From positions 42,026-106,025 of the forward strand of contig NZ_BJCC01000025.1 in assembly GCF_004309355.1 (NCBI RefSeq): a stretch of 64,000 bases of DNA. The letters run 5' to 3'. The translations under genes were made by a program, and so were the position numbers. The notes beneath the pieces are model-generated. The model was not told where the DNA came from. It did no database searches and saw only the letters and a list, made by a program, of their open reading frames with translations. Each line of letters begins with the position of its first letter. The stretch's first letter is position 1. This document shows, one piece after another, positions 53,774 through 61,898 of this stretch. The DNA comes from Enterococcus florum (GTDB taxonomy: Bacteria > Bacillota > Bacilli > Lactobacillales > Enterococcaceae).

Positions 53774-53908
53774 TGGAACCCCTCCTTTTTCTATATTATA
53801 ACATATTCGCTAGATTTTCTTTCTTTTAAAAAGTAGCCTTTTAATGCTTTTTCAGATTCTCATTATGCTATAATCAAACTATACACCATGGAACAAAGGA
53901 GCAGGATC

Positions 53909-54145
53909 ATGTATAAAATCTGTATTCATGACATTATCAATCGAAATACTTTCGTGACTGAGCTGTCAACGATTCCCGTCGTTTCAGAAACCATTGAGAT
54001 CGATTCTCCGCAGCGCTTTTACGTCGTCCGAGGCATCACCAAAAATGTGCCTGATTGCCAAGCCTGCCCTCACGAGGTCGATATTTATGTCGAAAAAATC
54101 AACAAGGAATATTGGATCAACTGTTTATTCGAAAAAACACAGTAA
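53909..54145 (+). CDS. Small uncharacterised protein
   Basis: A 78-residue protein (YKICIHDIINRNTFVTELST) containing a CQAC pair near residue 50 (VPDCQACPHEVDIYVEK) that could bind metal. Start 53909 follows AAAGGAG by 7 bases. No family recognised. Confidence 0.6.
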   Translation: MYKICIHDIINRNTFVTELSTIPVVSETIEIDSPQRFYVVRGITKNVPDCQACPHEVDIYVEKINKEYWINCLFEKTQ

Positions 54146-54471
54146 ACGAAGCGATCTGTGTTCGCACATTTGATTACCAAACGGATACCGCCTACATAAA
54201 AATGCAAAGCCCTCGCAAAATCTGCCGACTACCTAGAATCACGAACGCCTACAAATACGTAAGCGTTTTTTTGATCGTCTGTTGATCCGAAATCAATCTT
54301 ATGCCATCAGGAATATACTGCCAGAATCCGATGGAACGTTAAAAAATCGCTTGCTTCGCTGGATACTAAAAAGCGATCGCCTCACTTCACCTGAAAATAC
54401 GTAAAATTCCATCGAATGAAGCGTCGCGAAGCTGAAAAGTTTCTTTTTTTTTAATTTAAAGAAGTGTTCGC
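54146..54471. other. Intergenic region without supported genes
   Basis: About 325 bases. It contains an imperfect AATCGCTT/AAGCGAT hairpin near 54346-54382, and no frame with a ribosome site. Confidence 0.45.
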
Positions 54472-54501
54472 TTTACAAAACAGAACGAATGTTCGCATAA
54501 T
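54472..54501 (+). promoter_or_regulatory. Promoter with embedded LexA (SOS) box
   Basis: TTTACA (54472-54477), an 18-base spacer and CATAAT (54496-54501). The spacer holds GAACGAATGTTC (54483-54494), matching the Gram-positive DinR/LexA core GAAC-N4-GTTC, followed by G. LexA bound here would block RNA polymerase. Confidence 0.7.
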
Positions 54502-54519
54502 AGACTTGAGGTGATGACT

Positions 54520-54810
54520 ATGTCTATGATTAGTTCTGATACGTTCGAGTTTTTTTACAAAACTTATTTTTCCCTTGTTCAAGAGCCTGCAGCCCTGCCT
54601 TTGTTTTTGTCAGAGATCGTACAAAAAATGGATGACGAAGGTCGCGATTATTTTAAAGTATCCGCTAAGCGAACTGGAAGGAACAAAGACATTTATTTTC
54701 AATTCAAGCGGGTCAATGACGAGTTGGTTTTTACCGGAATCCACACAAGAGGTGACAGTGATGGAAACACTCAAAGGAACCATTCAGCAAATCAAATTAG
54801 TCAAACTTAG
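54520..54810 (+). CDS. Putative SOS-controlled small protein
   Basis: A 96-residue soluble protein (SDTFEFFYKTYFSLVQEPAA; DYFKVSAKRTGRNKDIYFQFK). ATG 54520 lies 6 bases after GAGGTG. It overlaps the next gene by 50 bases in a different frame. No family recognised with confidence; the LexA box upstream implies induction by DNA damage. Confidence 0.65.
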   Translation: MSMISSDTFEFFYKTYFSLVQEPAALPLFLSEIVQKMDDEGRDYFKVSAKRTGRNKDIYFQFKRVNDELVFTGIHTRGDSDGNTQRNHSANQISQT

Positions 54811-55039
54811 TGAACAGCCCTTGGTCTATTTTCGACTGAATGACCGCCATTGTCTGATTGCTAAACACAGTTTGAGCTTTCTAGCTGAGGCTGAGGTCGG
54901 TGCACAGCTGGCGGTTGCTGGATACACCAATACACGTCAACAGTTCATCGTGCAGAAATATGCCGTTTTAGGCAAAACCAAAATCATGATGGAGTTTGAT
55001 CAATTAAACCAGCAATACAGCAATAAGCTTTACAACTAG
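54761..55039 (+). CDS. Putative SOS-controlled small protein, possible OB-like fold
   Basis: A 92-residue protein beginning METLKGTIQQIKLVKL, with alternating strands (PLVYFRLNDRHCLIAKH; GAQLAVAGYTNTRQQFIVQKY) suggestive of a small OB-like barrel that might bind nucleic acid (inference). The start at 54761 is preceded by AGAGGTGACAG inside the upstream gene, so the pair is coupled. A strong terminator follows. Confidence 0.65.
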   Translation: METLKGTIQQIKLVKLSEQPLVYFRLNDRHCLIAKHSLSFLAEAEVGAQLAVAGYTNTRQQFIVQKYAVLGKTKIMMEFDQLNQQYSNKLYN

Positions 55040-55053
55040 CTATTTCGACCGCA

Positions 55054-55099
55054 AAAAACCTTCATGGACAGTTAATCAAAACTGTCCATGAAGGTTTTT
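55054..55099. terminator. Bidirectional terminator
   Basis: A perfect 19-20 bp stem (AACCTTCATGGACAGTT and its complement) with A- and T-runs between convergent genes. Confidence 0.9.
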
Positions 55100-55126
55100 A
55101 TTCGTCCATCTGCCTGAACGAGATCG

Positions 55127-55576
55127 TTACTCATAGTTGCGGGTCTCTTGCAAAGTTCCATCTCGCTTAAAGATTTTAAGTTTACTGCCCTTATTTTTAG
55201 CAATTTCCTGTCCACGCTCGATGGCTTCGGTCTTTTTGTCAAATCGGTCACTCGCTCGTTTGGCTCCCGCAGAAATAATGATCCATTGATTGTCTTGATA
55301 GGTGACGGATACGGCCGCGTCCATCAATTTCTTGGCATTGGGATTTTTCTCGTGGGTATCCGATTTTCGTGGTGCTTTGCCATATTTTTCGGATCTACGT
55401 TCCTCTGGTGAGGATTCCTCCGCCCATTTCTCTGCCTGACTGATAGCGATTGGGATCGCCCGTTCATCTGGGTACCCATCGGTCAATAAGGCGTTGCCAA
55501 TGTCGATCGCCTTTTTACGTGTGACACTGTCTAAGTTTTTCATTGAATTTGGATAGTCGTTCATATTCCAAGGCAT
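55127..55576 (-). CDS. ChaB-like / DUF2188 two-part protein
   Basis: A 149-residue protein. Residues 1-60 (MPWNMNDYPNSMKNLD, KAIDIGNALLTDGYPDERAIPIAISQAEKW) are typical of ChaB-like small proteins; the C-terminal 60 residues (DNQWIIISAGAKRASDRFDKK, KLKIFKRDGTLQETRNY) match the DUF2188 pattern. Function unknown, often stress-linked. Monocistronic. Confidence 0.75.
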   Translation of the reverse strand: MPWNMNDYPNSMKNLDSVTRKKAIDIGNALLTDGYPDERAIPIAISQAEKWAEESSPEERRSEKYGKAPRKSDTHEKNPNAKKLMDAAVSVTYQDNQWIIISAGAKRASDRFDKKTEAIERGQEIAKNKGSKLKIFKRDGTLQETRNYE

Positions 55577-55780
55577 TTGATCTCCCCCTTGCCTTTATTG
55601 TAGCTAGTTTGCGTAAAAAAAGAAAAAAATCGGCCTATCTGTCGATTTTGTATCCAAACGAAGCATGCAAAAGCCGTCATTTCTTTTTGCTAATCGTTAC
55701 CTGTAACGGCTCAGAGGGGATTTGGTAAAAATACCGAATGTAAAAAATTTTGTAAAATTACTCGCTGTTTTTGAATCTTT
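55577..55780. other. Intergenic region, no gene
   Basis: Only short frames without ribosome binding sites. The right part leads into the hairpin cluster annotated separately. Confidence 0.4.
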
Positions 55781-55791
55781 ATTCAACTGAA

Positions 55792-55912
55792 AAAGCACTC
55801 TAGGGGCTAGAGTGCTTTAGGGGAAAGATTAGCTTATCATGATAAGCTCGGTAAGAAAGAGTGAGAGTATCTTCCTTACAGCACCTATTCTAACAGATTT
55901 TTAATCTTTTTT
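55792..55912 (+). ncRNA. Candidate structured small RNA (three hairpins plus terminator)
   Basis: Hairpin 1: perfect 11-bp AAAGCACTCTA/TAGAGTGCTTT (55792-55818). Hairpin 2: AGCTTATC-AT-GATAAGCT (55831-55848). Hairpin 3: GTAAG-A-AAGA/TCTT-C-CTTAC (55851-55880). Then AGATT/AATCT followed by six T (55895-55912). No promoter is obvious. On the minus strand hairpin 1 is followed by five T and may instead terminate the gene at 56050. Confidence 0.4.
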
Positions 55913-56049
55913 CTCTATTTTTTAAGAATAAATTCTAATCATTTCTAATAAATAAACCGTTTTTTCCTGCAAACAACTTTTTGGGTTTTTGCGATCACAA
56001 CTCAGAAAACTTATCTTTGATAATTAATTCACAAAAACAGCAAAAAAAA

Positions 56050-56349
56050 TTAGGCCCATACGTAAGCTAATTCAATTCCTTGTTCATCGTCCACATTTAA
56101 GGCCACTTCATATCTGTTAAACAAGGTATTCAATGTTTTTTCATCCATTGCCAATGTCATAGATAAAGGTACTTCGATCTGTGAAGAGACCTCATCAATC
56201 GTTTTAGGCGCTTGGTAAATCCATTCATTTTGATGCAGTTCCGCAAAAGGACGCATCACCTGAGCAAAGCTTGATGTCAAAGCAATCTCCGACTTTTCAC
56301 AACGAATCGCATCTCGTAATTCTATTGGGTTTGCTACTATTTTCCTCAT
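56050..56349 (-). CDS. Uncharacterised protein
   Basis: A 99-residue acidic protein (MRKIVANPIELRDAIRCEKSEIALT; LSMTLAMDEKTLNTLFNRYEVALN). ATG 56349 lies 8 bases after AAAGG; GTG/ATG codons just upstream overlap that site. No family recognised. Monocistronic. Confidence 0.6.
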   Translation of the reverse strand: MRKIVANPIELRDAIRCEKSEIALTSSFAQVMRPFAELHQNEWIYQAPKTIDEVSSQIEVPLSMTLAMDEKTLNTLFNRYEVALNVDDEQGIELAYVWA

Positions 56350-56505
56350 GTCCATCACCTTTCCTTTTCACTACTTTAGCATAGATAAAATCTCGAATCA
56401 ATAATTTTGTGAAAAAAAGCACAAATTTTTATAACAAGCTATTTGAGTTTCTTAAATATGAGCGGCTGAATATGTTACACTTTGTACAAGGAGGCGAATC
56501 TTGTT

Positions 56506-57207
56506 TTGAAAAGTTCAGTTCAACAATTAAAAGCCCGCGGCTTCATCAATGACAACGATGTTGCTGTTCACGTCACTGATACTAAGGCCGAGCTTTTACA
56601 GTTGCTTTCTTCCTCTGATCCAAGTGAACGAAGCGTGGCTACCCGACTTCTGCCGTTATCGCCAACAACCACCTACGAGTTGCTGCAAAGATTAAAGAGA
56701 GAAAAAGCACTCTATACACGACTGGAAATTTGCCAGAAGCTTGCTTCAGGATCGATCGAGACAGCACGTCTTTTAGTCAATGAATTAGGACATGTCGGCA
56801 CCAATCAACATCGGAAACCAACCAAAAAGCCTGTCCAAAAAAAGTCATACCCTTTACCTAGAGATCTAATTGCTCGCACGCTAGGTACTATGGATCCAGC
56901 CATTCTGCCTGTACTGCTAGAGTCTTTGAATACATGTGAAAACGCCTGCCTTAGCGAGCTGATCGATGCAATTGGCGCACTGGTTTTCACGAACCCTGCT
57001 TTGGCGAACGACGTAGCTTACGCTCGCTTAAAAGTACTCTGGCAGCAGTATGAAGACCATGCGTTGATTCAATGGAAATTGATCATTTGTTTTTCTGCTT
57101 TCCCTCAAAGTGAACCTTTTTTAGAAGCACTAATGGAAAATCAGCATCCTTGTAAAGAAGAACTTGCTTGTTCGTTGTGGCGACTTCGGACAAGAGCAAA
57201 AAAATAA
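56506..57207 (+). CDS. HEAT-repeat-like protein
   Basis: A 233-residue, all-helical protein resembling HEAT/armadillo repeats (AELLQLLSSSDPSERSVATRLLPL; RDLIARTLGTMDPAILPVLLESL; CLSELIDAIGALVFTNP). Probably a protein-binding scaffold. The start is taken as TTG 56506, 11 bases after AAGGAGG; the open frame extends to 56482 but its first codons form the ribosome site itself. Confidence 0.7.
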   Translation: MKSSVQQLKARGFINDNDVAVHVTDTKAELLQLLSSSDPSERSVATRLLPLSPTTTYELLQRLKREKALYTRLEICQKLASGSIETARLLVNELGHVGTNQHRKPTKKPVQKKSYPLPRDLIARTLGTMDPAILPVLLESLNTCENACLSELIDAIGALVFTNPALANDVAYARLKVLWQQYEDHALIQWKLIICFSAFPQSEPFLEALMENQHPCKEELACSLWRLRTRAKK

Positions 57208-57229
57208 GGGATCGGAAAATCCGATTCCC
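57208..57229 (+). terminator. Terminator of the HEAT-repeat-like gene
   Basis: GGGATCGGA/TCCGATTCCC hairpin just after the stop codon, followed by TGACTTTTT. Confidence 0.6.
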
Positions 57230-57237
57230 TGACTTTT

Positions 57238-57579
57238 TCAAATCGTAAACAAAATCTCCTGCAGCAAGTTCACAGGCACTGGCTGATTAAACCCGATGTT
57301 GATTCGTTTTTGGCCGGTTTCATACCCTGATCGCTCTGCTTTTTGACGCAATTGTTCGGGTAGATTTTCAGAAACACTAAAGCTCACATGCGCCTTATAA
57401 GCGGCAATACTAGCCTTTTTATCTTCAAACAAATAAAACGGCAAACTCCATTTGATGGTCTCTTCAGCCTGCGGTTTGGCCTCTTTTATCAGTCTGCGCA
57501 GCTCGCGCAAAATAGGTTGTGCAAAAGGAACCGCTTGAGCAATGTACACATCAACATCTTTGACTGGTTCTCCTCTCAT
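57238..57579 (-). CDS. DUF1801 (YdhG/YjhX-type) protein
   Basis: A 113-residue protein of the DUF1801 family: VDVYIAQAVPFAQPILRELRRLIKEA, EETIKWSLPFYLFEDKKASIAAYK and the C-terminal RINIGF segment. Function unknown. Start 57579 lies after GAGGTGAGGGG. Confidence 0.8.
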   Translation of the reverse strand: MRGEPVKDVDVYIAQAVPFAQPILRELRRLIKEAKPQAEETIKWSLPFYLFEDKKASIAAYKAHVSFSVSENLPEQLRQKAERSGYETGQKRINIGFNQPVPVNLLQEILFTI

Positions 57580-57628
57580 TCCCCTCACCTCTTGCATTTA
57601 CTATAGCAAGAAAGTGTTCTTTCTTCGA

Positions 57629-58384
57629 CTATTCTGCATAGTGAAAAATAATTGCGCGCAACGCCTTGGCCGCTCCGACTCCTGCTCGTTCATCATAATA
57701 GCTGGTAAAGCGCTCATCCGCAACGTACATTTCGCCTAGTCCTCGATGCATTTCAGGTGTCAACGTTTCTAAACTATACTTTAACCAAGCTTGATGTGCT
57801 TGGAAAACTGCTTGAGCCTCCTTACTCAAAAGTTCAGGCTGAGCTAGGTATACTCGCAGACTTTCCAATAACTCTTCTTCAGCCTCCTGCATCGTCTGAT
57901 ACTCCATCTCCGTGAGAGACGCCCATTTCTGATTAGACGCATCGATCGTCTGAAGATCGTATGTTTCTCGCAGCACTTTGCCGTATTGCTGCTCATTCTC
58001 GGCCATCGCCTGTCGTTTGAAGGCTTCAAATTTTTCTTGATTGCTCATTGTGATTTCTCCTTTATGGTGAGCCAAGGTTTGTTGGATCGTCACTAATAGG
58101 TCGTCGATCGTTTGGCGTTTGCTTACCAACCTCTGATATTGCTCCAGCAAGGTCTGTTCTAGATCAAAATCAGGCTGATCCAAAATTTGTTTGATTTCTT
58201 TTAACGGCAGATCCATCGAACGATACAAAAGAATCTGCTGCAGCCGCTCAACTTCTGGTTGCCGATACAGACGGTACCCCACCGCACTAAATGTCGACGG
58301 TTCCAACAACCCGATTTGGTCGTAATACCTGAGCGTACGCGTTGTGACACCCGATAGCTCTGCCAATTGTTTTATCGTGTACAT
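57629..58384 (-). CDS. MerR-family regulator with TipAS domain
   Basis: A 251-residue regulator: MerR helix-turn-helix (YTIKQLAELSGVTTRTLRYYDQIGLLEPS), coiled coil and a TipAS antibiotic-recognition-type C-terminal domain (WASLTEMEYQTMQEAEEELL; MHRGLGEMYVADERFTSYYDE). The family binds thiopeptides or other drugs and activates its own promoter. Start 58384 follows AGGAGG by 7 bases. Its promoter has a 19-bp spacer. Confidence 0.88.
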   Translation of the reverse strand: MYTIKQLAELSGVTTRTLRYYDQIGLLEPSTFSAVGYRLYRQPEVERLQQILLYRSMDLPLKEIKQILDQPDFDLEQTLLEQYQRLVSKRQTIDDLLVTIQQTLAHHKGEITMSNQEKFEAFKRQAMAENEQQYGKVLRETYDLQTIDASNQKWASLTEMEYQTMQEAEEELLESLRVYLAQPELLSKEAQAVFQAHQAWLKYSLETLTPEMHRGLGEMYVADERFTSYYDERAGVGAAKALRAIIFHYAE

Positions 58385-58406
58385 CCCGGCACCTCCTGAT
58401 ATCCTT

Positions 58407-58437
58407 ATCATACTCTTTTACGTAGCGTAAAGGTCAA
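58407..58437 (-). promoter_or_regulatory. Autoregulated MerR-type promoter (19-bp spacer)
   Basis: TTGACC (58432-58437), a 19-base spacer containing the dyad CTTTACG-CTA-CGTAAAAG, and TATGAT (58407-58412) on the minus strand. Confidence 0.75.
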
Positions 58438-58503
58438 GTCAATCTGTCCACTTTTCTTACATTTCCGAAAAAAAGAAACAGCTCCATCAGAGGTCTGCTC
58501 TTA

Positions 58504-58664
58504 TTATTTAATCGATTTTTTAGGTTTTGACTCATTCACGCGGACCTTATAAAAGTTGGCTAAAATTCCTGCATCTGCCAGATAATCGATCAAATTAGGC
58601 TTTTAGCTGTTGTCAAATCACAACCACTTTTGTCACCTTTTGCTTTAAGAATACGAAATTTCAT
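58504..58664 (-). pseudogene. Possible decayed small gene
   Basis: In a 390-base gap. ATG 58664 opens KFRILKAKGDKSGCDLTTA then hits a stop; the next frame gives KPNLIDYLADAGILANFYK and a basic tail to a stop at 58504. Restoring one A in GCTAAAAGCC would join them into about 53 codons. No family recognised and no ribosome site is clear; a low-confidence call. Confidence 0.25.
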
Positions 58665-58784
58665 TCAAAAAATCTATGGAAATCAGACATTCGTAATTCC
58701 CCCTCAACGAATCATTACGCACTTGAAAGATGTCCACAGAGTTTGTAAACTAAAAGAACGAACACTGCTGAAGCCATCTGTTCG

Positions 58785-58814
58785 TTGACTTATCTTGTCC
58801 GTTCTCACTATTTA
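58785..58814 (+). promoter_or_regulatory. Possible promoter of the GFA-like gene
   Basis: TTGACT (58785-58790), an 18-base spacer and TATTTA (58809-58814), ending 17 bases before the start codon. Confidence 0.35.
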
Positions 58815-58831
58815 TCAAAGGGGGATCAATC

Positions 58832-59248
58832 ATGAAGCAAGGCCACTGTCTATGCGGCGAAGTTACATTATCAATTCCTGATGTCTCTTATGATATCACT
58901 GTTTGTCATTGTCACATGTGTCAGAGATTTTTTGGAAGCCCTTTTTTGTCTACATCTGGTTTGACTTCGGACCAATTTCAACTTTCTGGACAGACATCGA
59001 TCCAACGGTATGCTTCTTCGGAATGGGCCGAACGCGGATTTTGCAAAACCTGTGGATCCAGCTTATTCTACTGCAGTTTAAACGACAAGGAATATTATTT
59101 TCCGATCGGGTTATTTGAACAGCTGGAAGGTATCTTGACCAACGAAATTTTTTATAACTGCAAACCTGAATTTTATTCGTTAGAAGGACAGACCGTCAAA
59201 TTGACCGAGGAAGAATTTTTAACTCAGTTGTTCAAAGAAGAAAAATAA
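58832..59248 (+). CDS. GFA/CENP-V-domain zinc protein
   Basis: A 138-residue protein of the GFA (glutathione-dependent formaldehyde-activating, Mss4-like) family. Zinc ligands: CLCGEV at residues 6-8, CHCHMCQ at about 30 and CKTCGS at about 73. Most members lack proven formaldehyde activity. GGGGGAT precedes the ATG. Monocistronic. Confidence 0.85.
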   Translation: MKQGHCLCGEVTLSIPDVSYDITVCHCHMCQRFFGSPFLSTSGLTSDQFQLSGQTSIQRYASSEWAERGFCKTCGSSLFYCSLNDKEYYFPIGLFEQLEGILTNEIFYNCKPEFYSLEGQTVKLTEEEFLTQLFKEEK

Positions 59249-59493
59249 TGATTTACCAATATCTTGTTTTTAATAAATTATTTGCAAAAACAGGAGATTC
59301 ACTTCCTGTCGCTCACGCTCAAATCCATTGAACTTGCAAAACAAACTAGTAGCATCTGTATACTACGTACTTGGAAACAATAAATTTCCTCATTTTTTTG
59401 TAATAAAATTGACATGTTTGTCATTATAATTTTTTAAAAAAACCTCGCTTTTTTTGATAGAATTTAAACATAAAATAAAGGAGGTTCTTTTAA

Positions 59494-59937
59494 ATGTGTA
59501 AGGGGTTTCGCTGTGTACTGTTGCTGATCTTGCTTTTCTTTCTAACTGCCTGCTCCTCAAGCATTTCCGCACAAGACTTAAAAGCCAATCATTGGGTATT
59601 GGCCCAGCAGGACAAAAGCAGCGACAAGCGATTTATCGCCTCCTTTGATGACACGATCATGACACTGTCTCCTGAGTCTCCTTCGATAGAACAAGTTGCG
59701 CCTCCTTCAGAAGAACGCGGTCAAGAGACTCTTCCAGAAACTGGGTCGCAGTTCTTTGCCGTTCAGTATGAGATGACTGACAATGTCATTCATCTGCAAA
59801 ACGAAGTGCTGGAATTAAATGATCACTATGTCGTCACCAAAAAAGCCGACTATCTAGTCCTGACGCCAGAAAATAGTGAGGAAGCCAAAGAAATCGTTCT
59901 AGTGCCCTATGAAACGACCGATGCCTCTCAAGAATAG
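59494..59937 (+). CDS. Small lipoprotein
   Basis: A 147-residue lipoprotein: hydrophobic signal (VLLLILLFFLTAC) with lipobox LTAC, lipid-modified Cys20. The mature part has no recognised domain; a Pro/Glu/Ser-rich stretch near residue 70 contains an LPETG string that is not a sorting signal because no membrane segment follows. AGGAGG precedes the ATG. Confidence 0.75.
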   Translation: MCKGFRCVLLLILLFFLTACSSSISAQDLKANHWVLAQQDKSSDKRFIASFDDTIMTLSPESPSIEQVAPPSEERGQETLPETGSQFFAVQYEMTDNVIHLQNEVLELNDHYVVTKKADYLVLTPENSEEAKEIVLVPYETTDASQE

Positions 59938-59977
59938 CCGTTAAATGTCAAACTATATCAAGAAAGCAGGAATGAAA

Positions 59978-60337
59978 ATGATCGATCATTTAAGCATTGG
60001 TGTAACTGATTTAGTAAAAAGCAAAGCCTTTTATCAACAAGTGCTGGCTCCTTTAGGATACAGCGTAAAAATCGAGATGGAACACGGCGTTTGCTTCAGC
60101 AGCTCCGCAGGTGACCTTTGGATCGTAAAAAGTCAGCCAGCCAAGACCCATTTTGCCTTTCGCGCAGATGACCATGCCGCCGTCGATGCCTTTTACCAAG
60201 CAGCGATCGCTGCAGGCGGAACGGACAATGGAGCTCCCGGTCTGAGGCCGCATTACCATGAAAACTATTACGCTGCTTTTGTCATTGACCCAGACGGATA
60301 CAATGTTGAAGCCGTCTGTCATCAAAAGAATCATTAA
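59978..60337 (+). CDS. VOC-family (glyoxalase/bleomycin resistance-like) protein
   Basis: A 119-residue vicinal-oxygen-chelate protein: IDHLSIGVTDLVKSKAFYQQVLAPLG at the start (metal His) and YYAAFVIDPDGYNVEAVCH at the end (metal Glu). Likely a small dioxygenase, isomerase or binding protein. Start 59978 lies 6 bases after AGCAGGA. Followed after 11 bases by an ABM-domain gene. Confidence 0.85.
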   Translation: MIDHLSIGVTDLVKSKAFYQQVLAPLGYSVKIEMEHGVCFSSSAGDLWIVKSQPAKTHFAFRADDHAAVDAFYQAAIAAGGTDNGAPGLRPHYHENYYAAFVIDPDGYNVEAVCHQKNH

Positions 60338-60348
60338 GGAGGATATTC

Positions 60349-60636
60349 ATGATCATTATCAATGTTTTATTAACTGTTGCCCCTGAAAAACGGGAGGATT
60401 TTTTAGTCTTTGTCGAGAATCTGGTGAATAAATCTCGTCAAGACGAAGGCGCACTGTTCTACGATTGTTTAGAAAGCTTAGACACCAAAAACCGATTTAT
60501 GATCATCGAAAACTGGCGTGATCAAGCCGCTGTCGACAAACACAATCAAACCGATCACCTAATCAACTTCTTAAATGAGATCGATCAGTATATCATCGGG
60601 GAGAAAGTAGTTCAAAAAGTGGCGTATCCAGCGTAA
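60349..60636 (+). CDS. Antibiotic biosynthesis monooxygenase (ABM) domain protein
   Basis: A 95-residue ABM/YgiN-like protein: IINVLLTVAPEKREDFLVFVENL, DEGALFYDCLESLDTKNRFMIIENW, then DKHNQTDHLINFL. Members act as quinol or small-molecule monooxygenases or haem-degrading proteins. Co-transcribed with the VOC gene; AAGGAGG precedes it. Confidence 0.88.
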   Translation: MIIINVLLTVAPEKREDFLVFVENLVNKSRQDEGALFYDCLESLDTKNRFMIIENWRDQAAVDKHNQTDHLINFLNEIDQYIIGEKVVQKVAYPA

Positions 60637-60944
60637 TTGAAAAAGCTAGCAGACCGGCTAGCTTTTTTATTTATCTGATAAACGAATTTGACCAGTTCTG
60701 TACCGGCCTCGATCATCAGCAGACCAAAATGGTCATTGTCACAGCAGTGTTCCTCTTTGATACCATTGTATTTTTTTATCCGCTCCCGACAATCCTCTAA
60801 AACTTTTTCATTTGGAATGTACATTCTTCGATTGCCTGAAACAAAATAGGCATCAAACCCTTCCGTATGGAGAGTTCGTCTTTTCCAACAGCTGTCTTCT
60901 TCTTTTCTGCCTCTGGCGGTGTTGCTTGCTTTCCTTATTTTCAT
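60612..60944 (-). CDS. Uncharacterised ORF downstream of the endolysin remnant
   Basis: A 110-codon frame whose ATG overlaps the stop of the broken endolysin (ATGA). Middle part GFDAYFVSGNRRMYIPNEKVLEDCRERIKKYNG looks protein-like, but there is no good ribosome site and its last 15 codons run through a terminator and into the convergent ABM gene. It may be a remnant that lost its stop. Confidence 0.35.
   Translation of the reverse strand: MKIRKASNTARGRKEEDSCWKRRTLHTEGFDAYFVSGNRRMYIPNEKVLEDCRERIKKYNGIKEEHCCDNDHFGLLMIEAGTELVKFVYQINKKASRSASFFNYAGYATF
60641..60668. terminator. Bidirectional terminator
   Basis: AAAAGCTAGC/GCTAGCTTTTTT hairpin (inner CCGG loop region) right after the ABM gene. 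Confidence 0.8.
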
Positions 60945-61340
60945 GCGGAAAAGTAGGTTGGCGGATCGCTCGTCCAGCCCTCCGCATTGGTGATGCCGAT
61001 GTCATTCAGCAGATACGTGCAGTGGATGACCTGACGTTTGTTGACAAAAACACCTGTGTGATCATTCGCACCACTGCTGGCGCCTTTTTTTGATTCTTGA
61101 TACAAACAAATCACAGCATCTCACTGAACTTCACGACAGCGATTCGAGCAATCGTTTCTCTAGTCGATACAAGCTATCTGTATTACTAATCGTGGTTTCC
61201 TTTGATAAGAAGCCAGCAGAGATCAACGCAAGATAAACTGCCGAACTGCGATCATAACTAGCTAGCCCTAAACACTGGACCAATGAGTAAGTCACTTCGC
61301 CAGATCTTGCTTCAAACCAGCCAATCATTTTTTTCTGCAT
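60941..61340 (-). pseudogene. Broken phage endolysin (Amidase_5 type peptidoglycan hydrolase)
   Basis: The first 69 codons from ATG 61340 read MIGWFEARSGEVTYSLVQCL ... YDRSSAVYLALISAGFL, the N-terminus of PF05382-type phage peptidoglycan hydrolases, then stop at 61131. A second frame, ending at 60941, gives KKGASSGANDHTGVFVNKRQ and QVIHCTYLLNDIGITNAEGW, the C-terminal half of the same domain. The catalytic cysteine of YDCSS is Arg here. So the gene is both frame-broken and active-site-dead. GGGAGG precedes the start; a holin gene lies directly upstream. Confidence 0.75.
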
Positions 61341-61434
61341 CTGTCACAAACTCCCTCCCATCTTTTTAGATGAAGCAGATATCGTCTCCAGACATTCGCA
61401 TAATTTGGTGAAGCTGTAAATAAAACAGACAGGC

Positions 61435-61824
61435 TCATTTTTTTCGCATTTGCTGAAAAACTTCGCGAAAATGGTCGGGGAGTGGAATAAACTCCGAAAT
61501 ATTTTCTAACAAGGAGATCCCTTCATTTGCCAGATAGAACATGATAATAGTCTCTCTAAGCGGTACCATATTGCCTAATACCTTTTCAGTTTCTACTGAA
61601 AGAGCGATCACCAGGTAGATCATCGCCTTTTTGATCAACCCGTGCGATCCGATCCGGCTGTTGATTTCTTTCCTTTTCCAGGCTTTCGCCAATCCAGTAA
61701 AATAGTCAAATACCGTTAAAAAAATCAGACCATGTAAAATCGTGTCCATTCCACCTAACAACTGCAAGAGGATCCCACCAAGAACACTGAAGGTCAAGGT
61801 TTCGATCGTGAATAGTTTATCCAT
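61435..61824 (-). CDS. Phage holin (toxin secretion/phage lysis family)
   Basis: A 129-residue protein with three to four hydrophobic segments and the central loop DYFTGLAKAWKRKEINSRIGSHGLIKKA, diagnostic of the holin_4_1 (TcdE/UtxA-type) family. It forms membrane lesions that release endolysin. GGAG precedes the ATG. It appears intact, unlike the endolysin downstream. Confidence 0.9.
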   Translation of the reverse strand: MDKLFTIETLTFSVLGGILLQLLGGMDTILHGLIFLTVFDYFTGLAKAWKRKEINSRIGSHGLIKKAMIYLVIALSVETEKVLGNMVPLRETIIMFYLANEGISLLENISEFIPLPDHFREVFQQMRKK

Positions 61825-61898
61825 TTGTGCAGCTCCTTTCGACTAACTACCTTAATTCTATACGAACATAAGTTCTTTTTGGAGCCAAAAAAAAGACA

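Noticed and set aside
54055..54285. 76-codon plus-strand frame overlapping the end of the small gene at 53909
   Set aside because: It lacks its own ribosome site and overlaps the better-supported gene in another frame.
59494..59937. LPETG string inside the lipoprotein, suggesting a sortase substrate
   Set aside because: It is in the middle of the protein, with no hydrophobic segment or basic tail after it; the lipobox explains anchoring.
60812..61093. 93-codon plus-strand frame across the endolysin remnant
   Set aside because: It is antisense to a recognisable endolysin sequence and is explained as its shadow.
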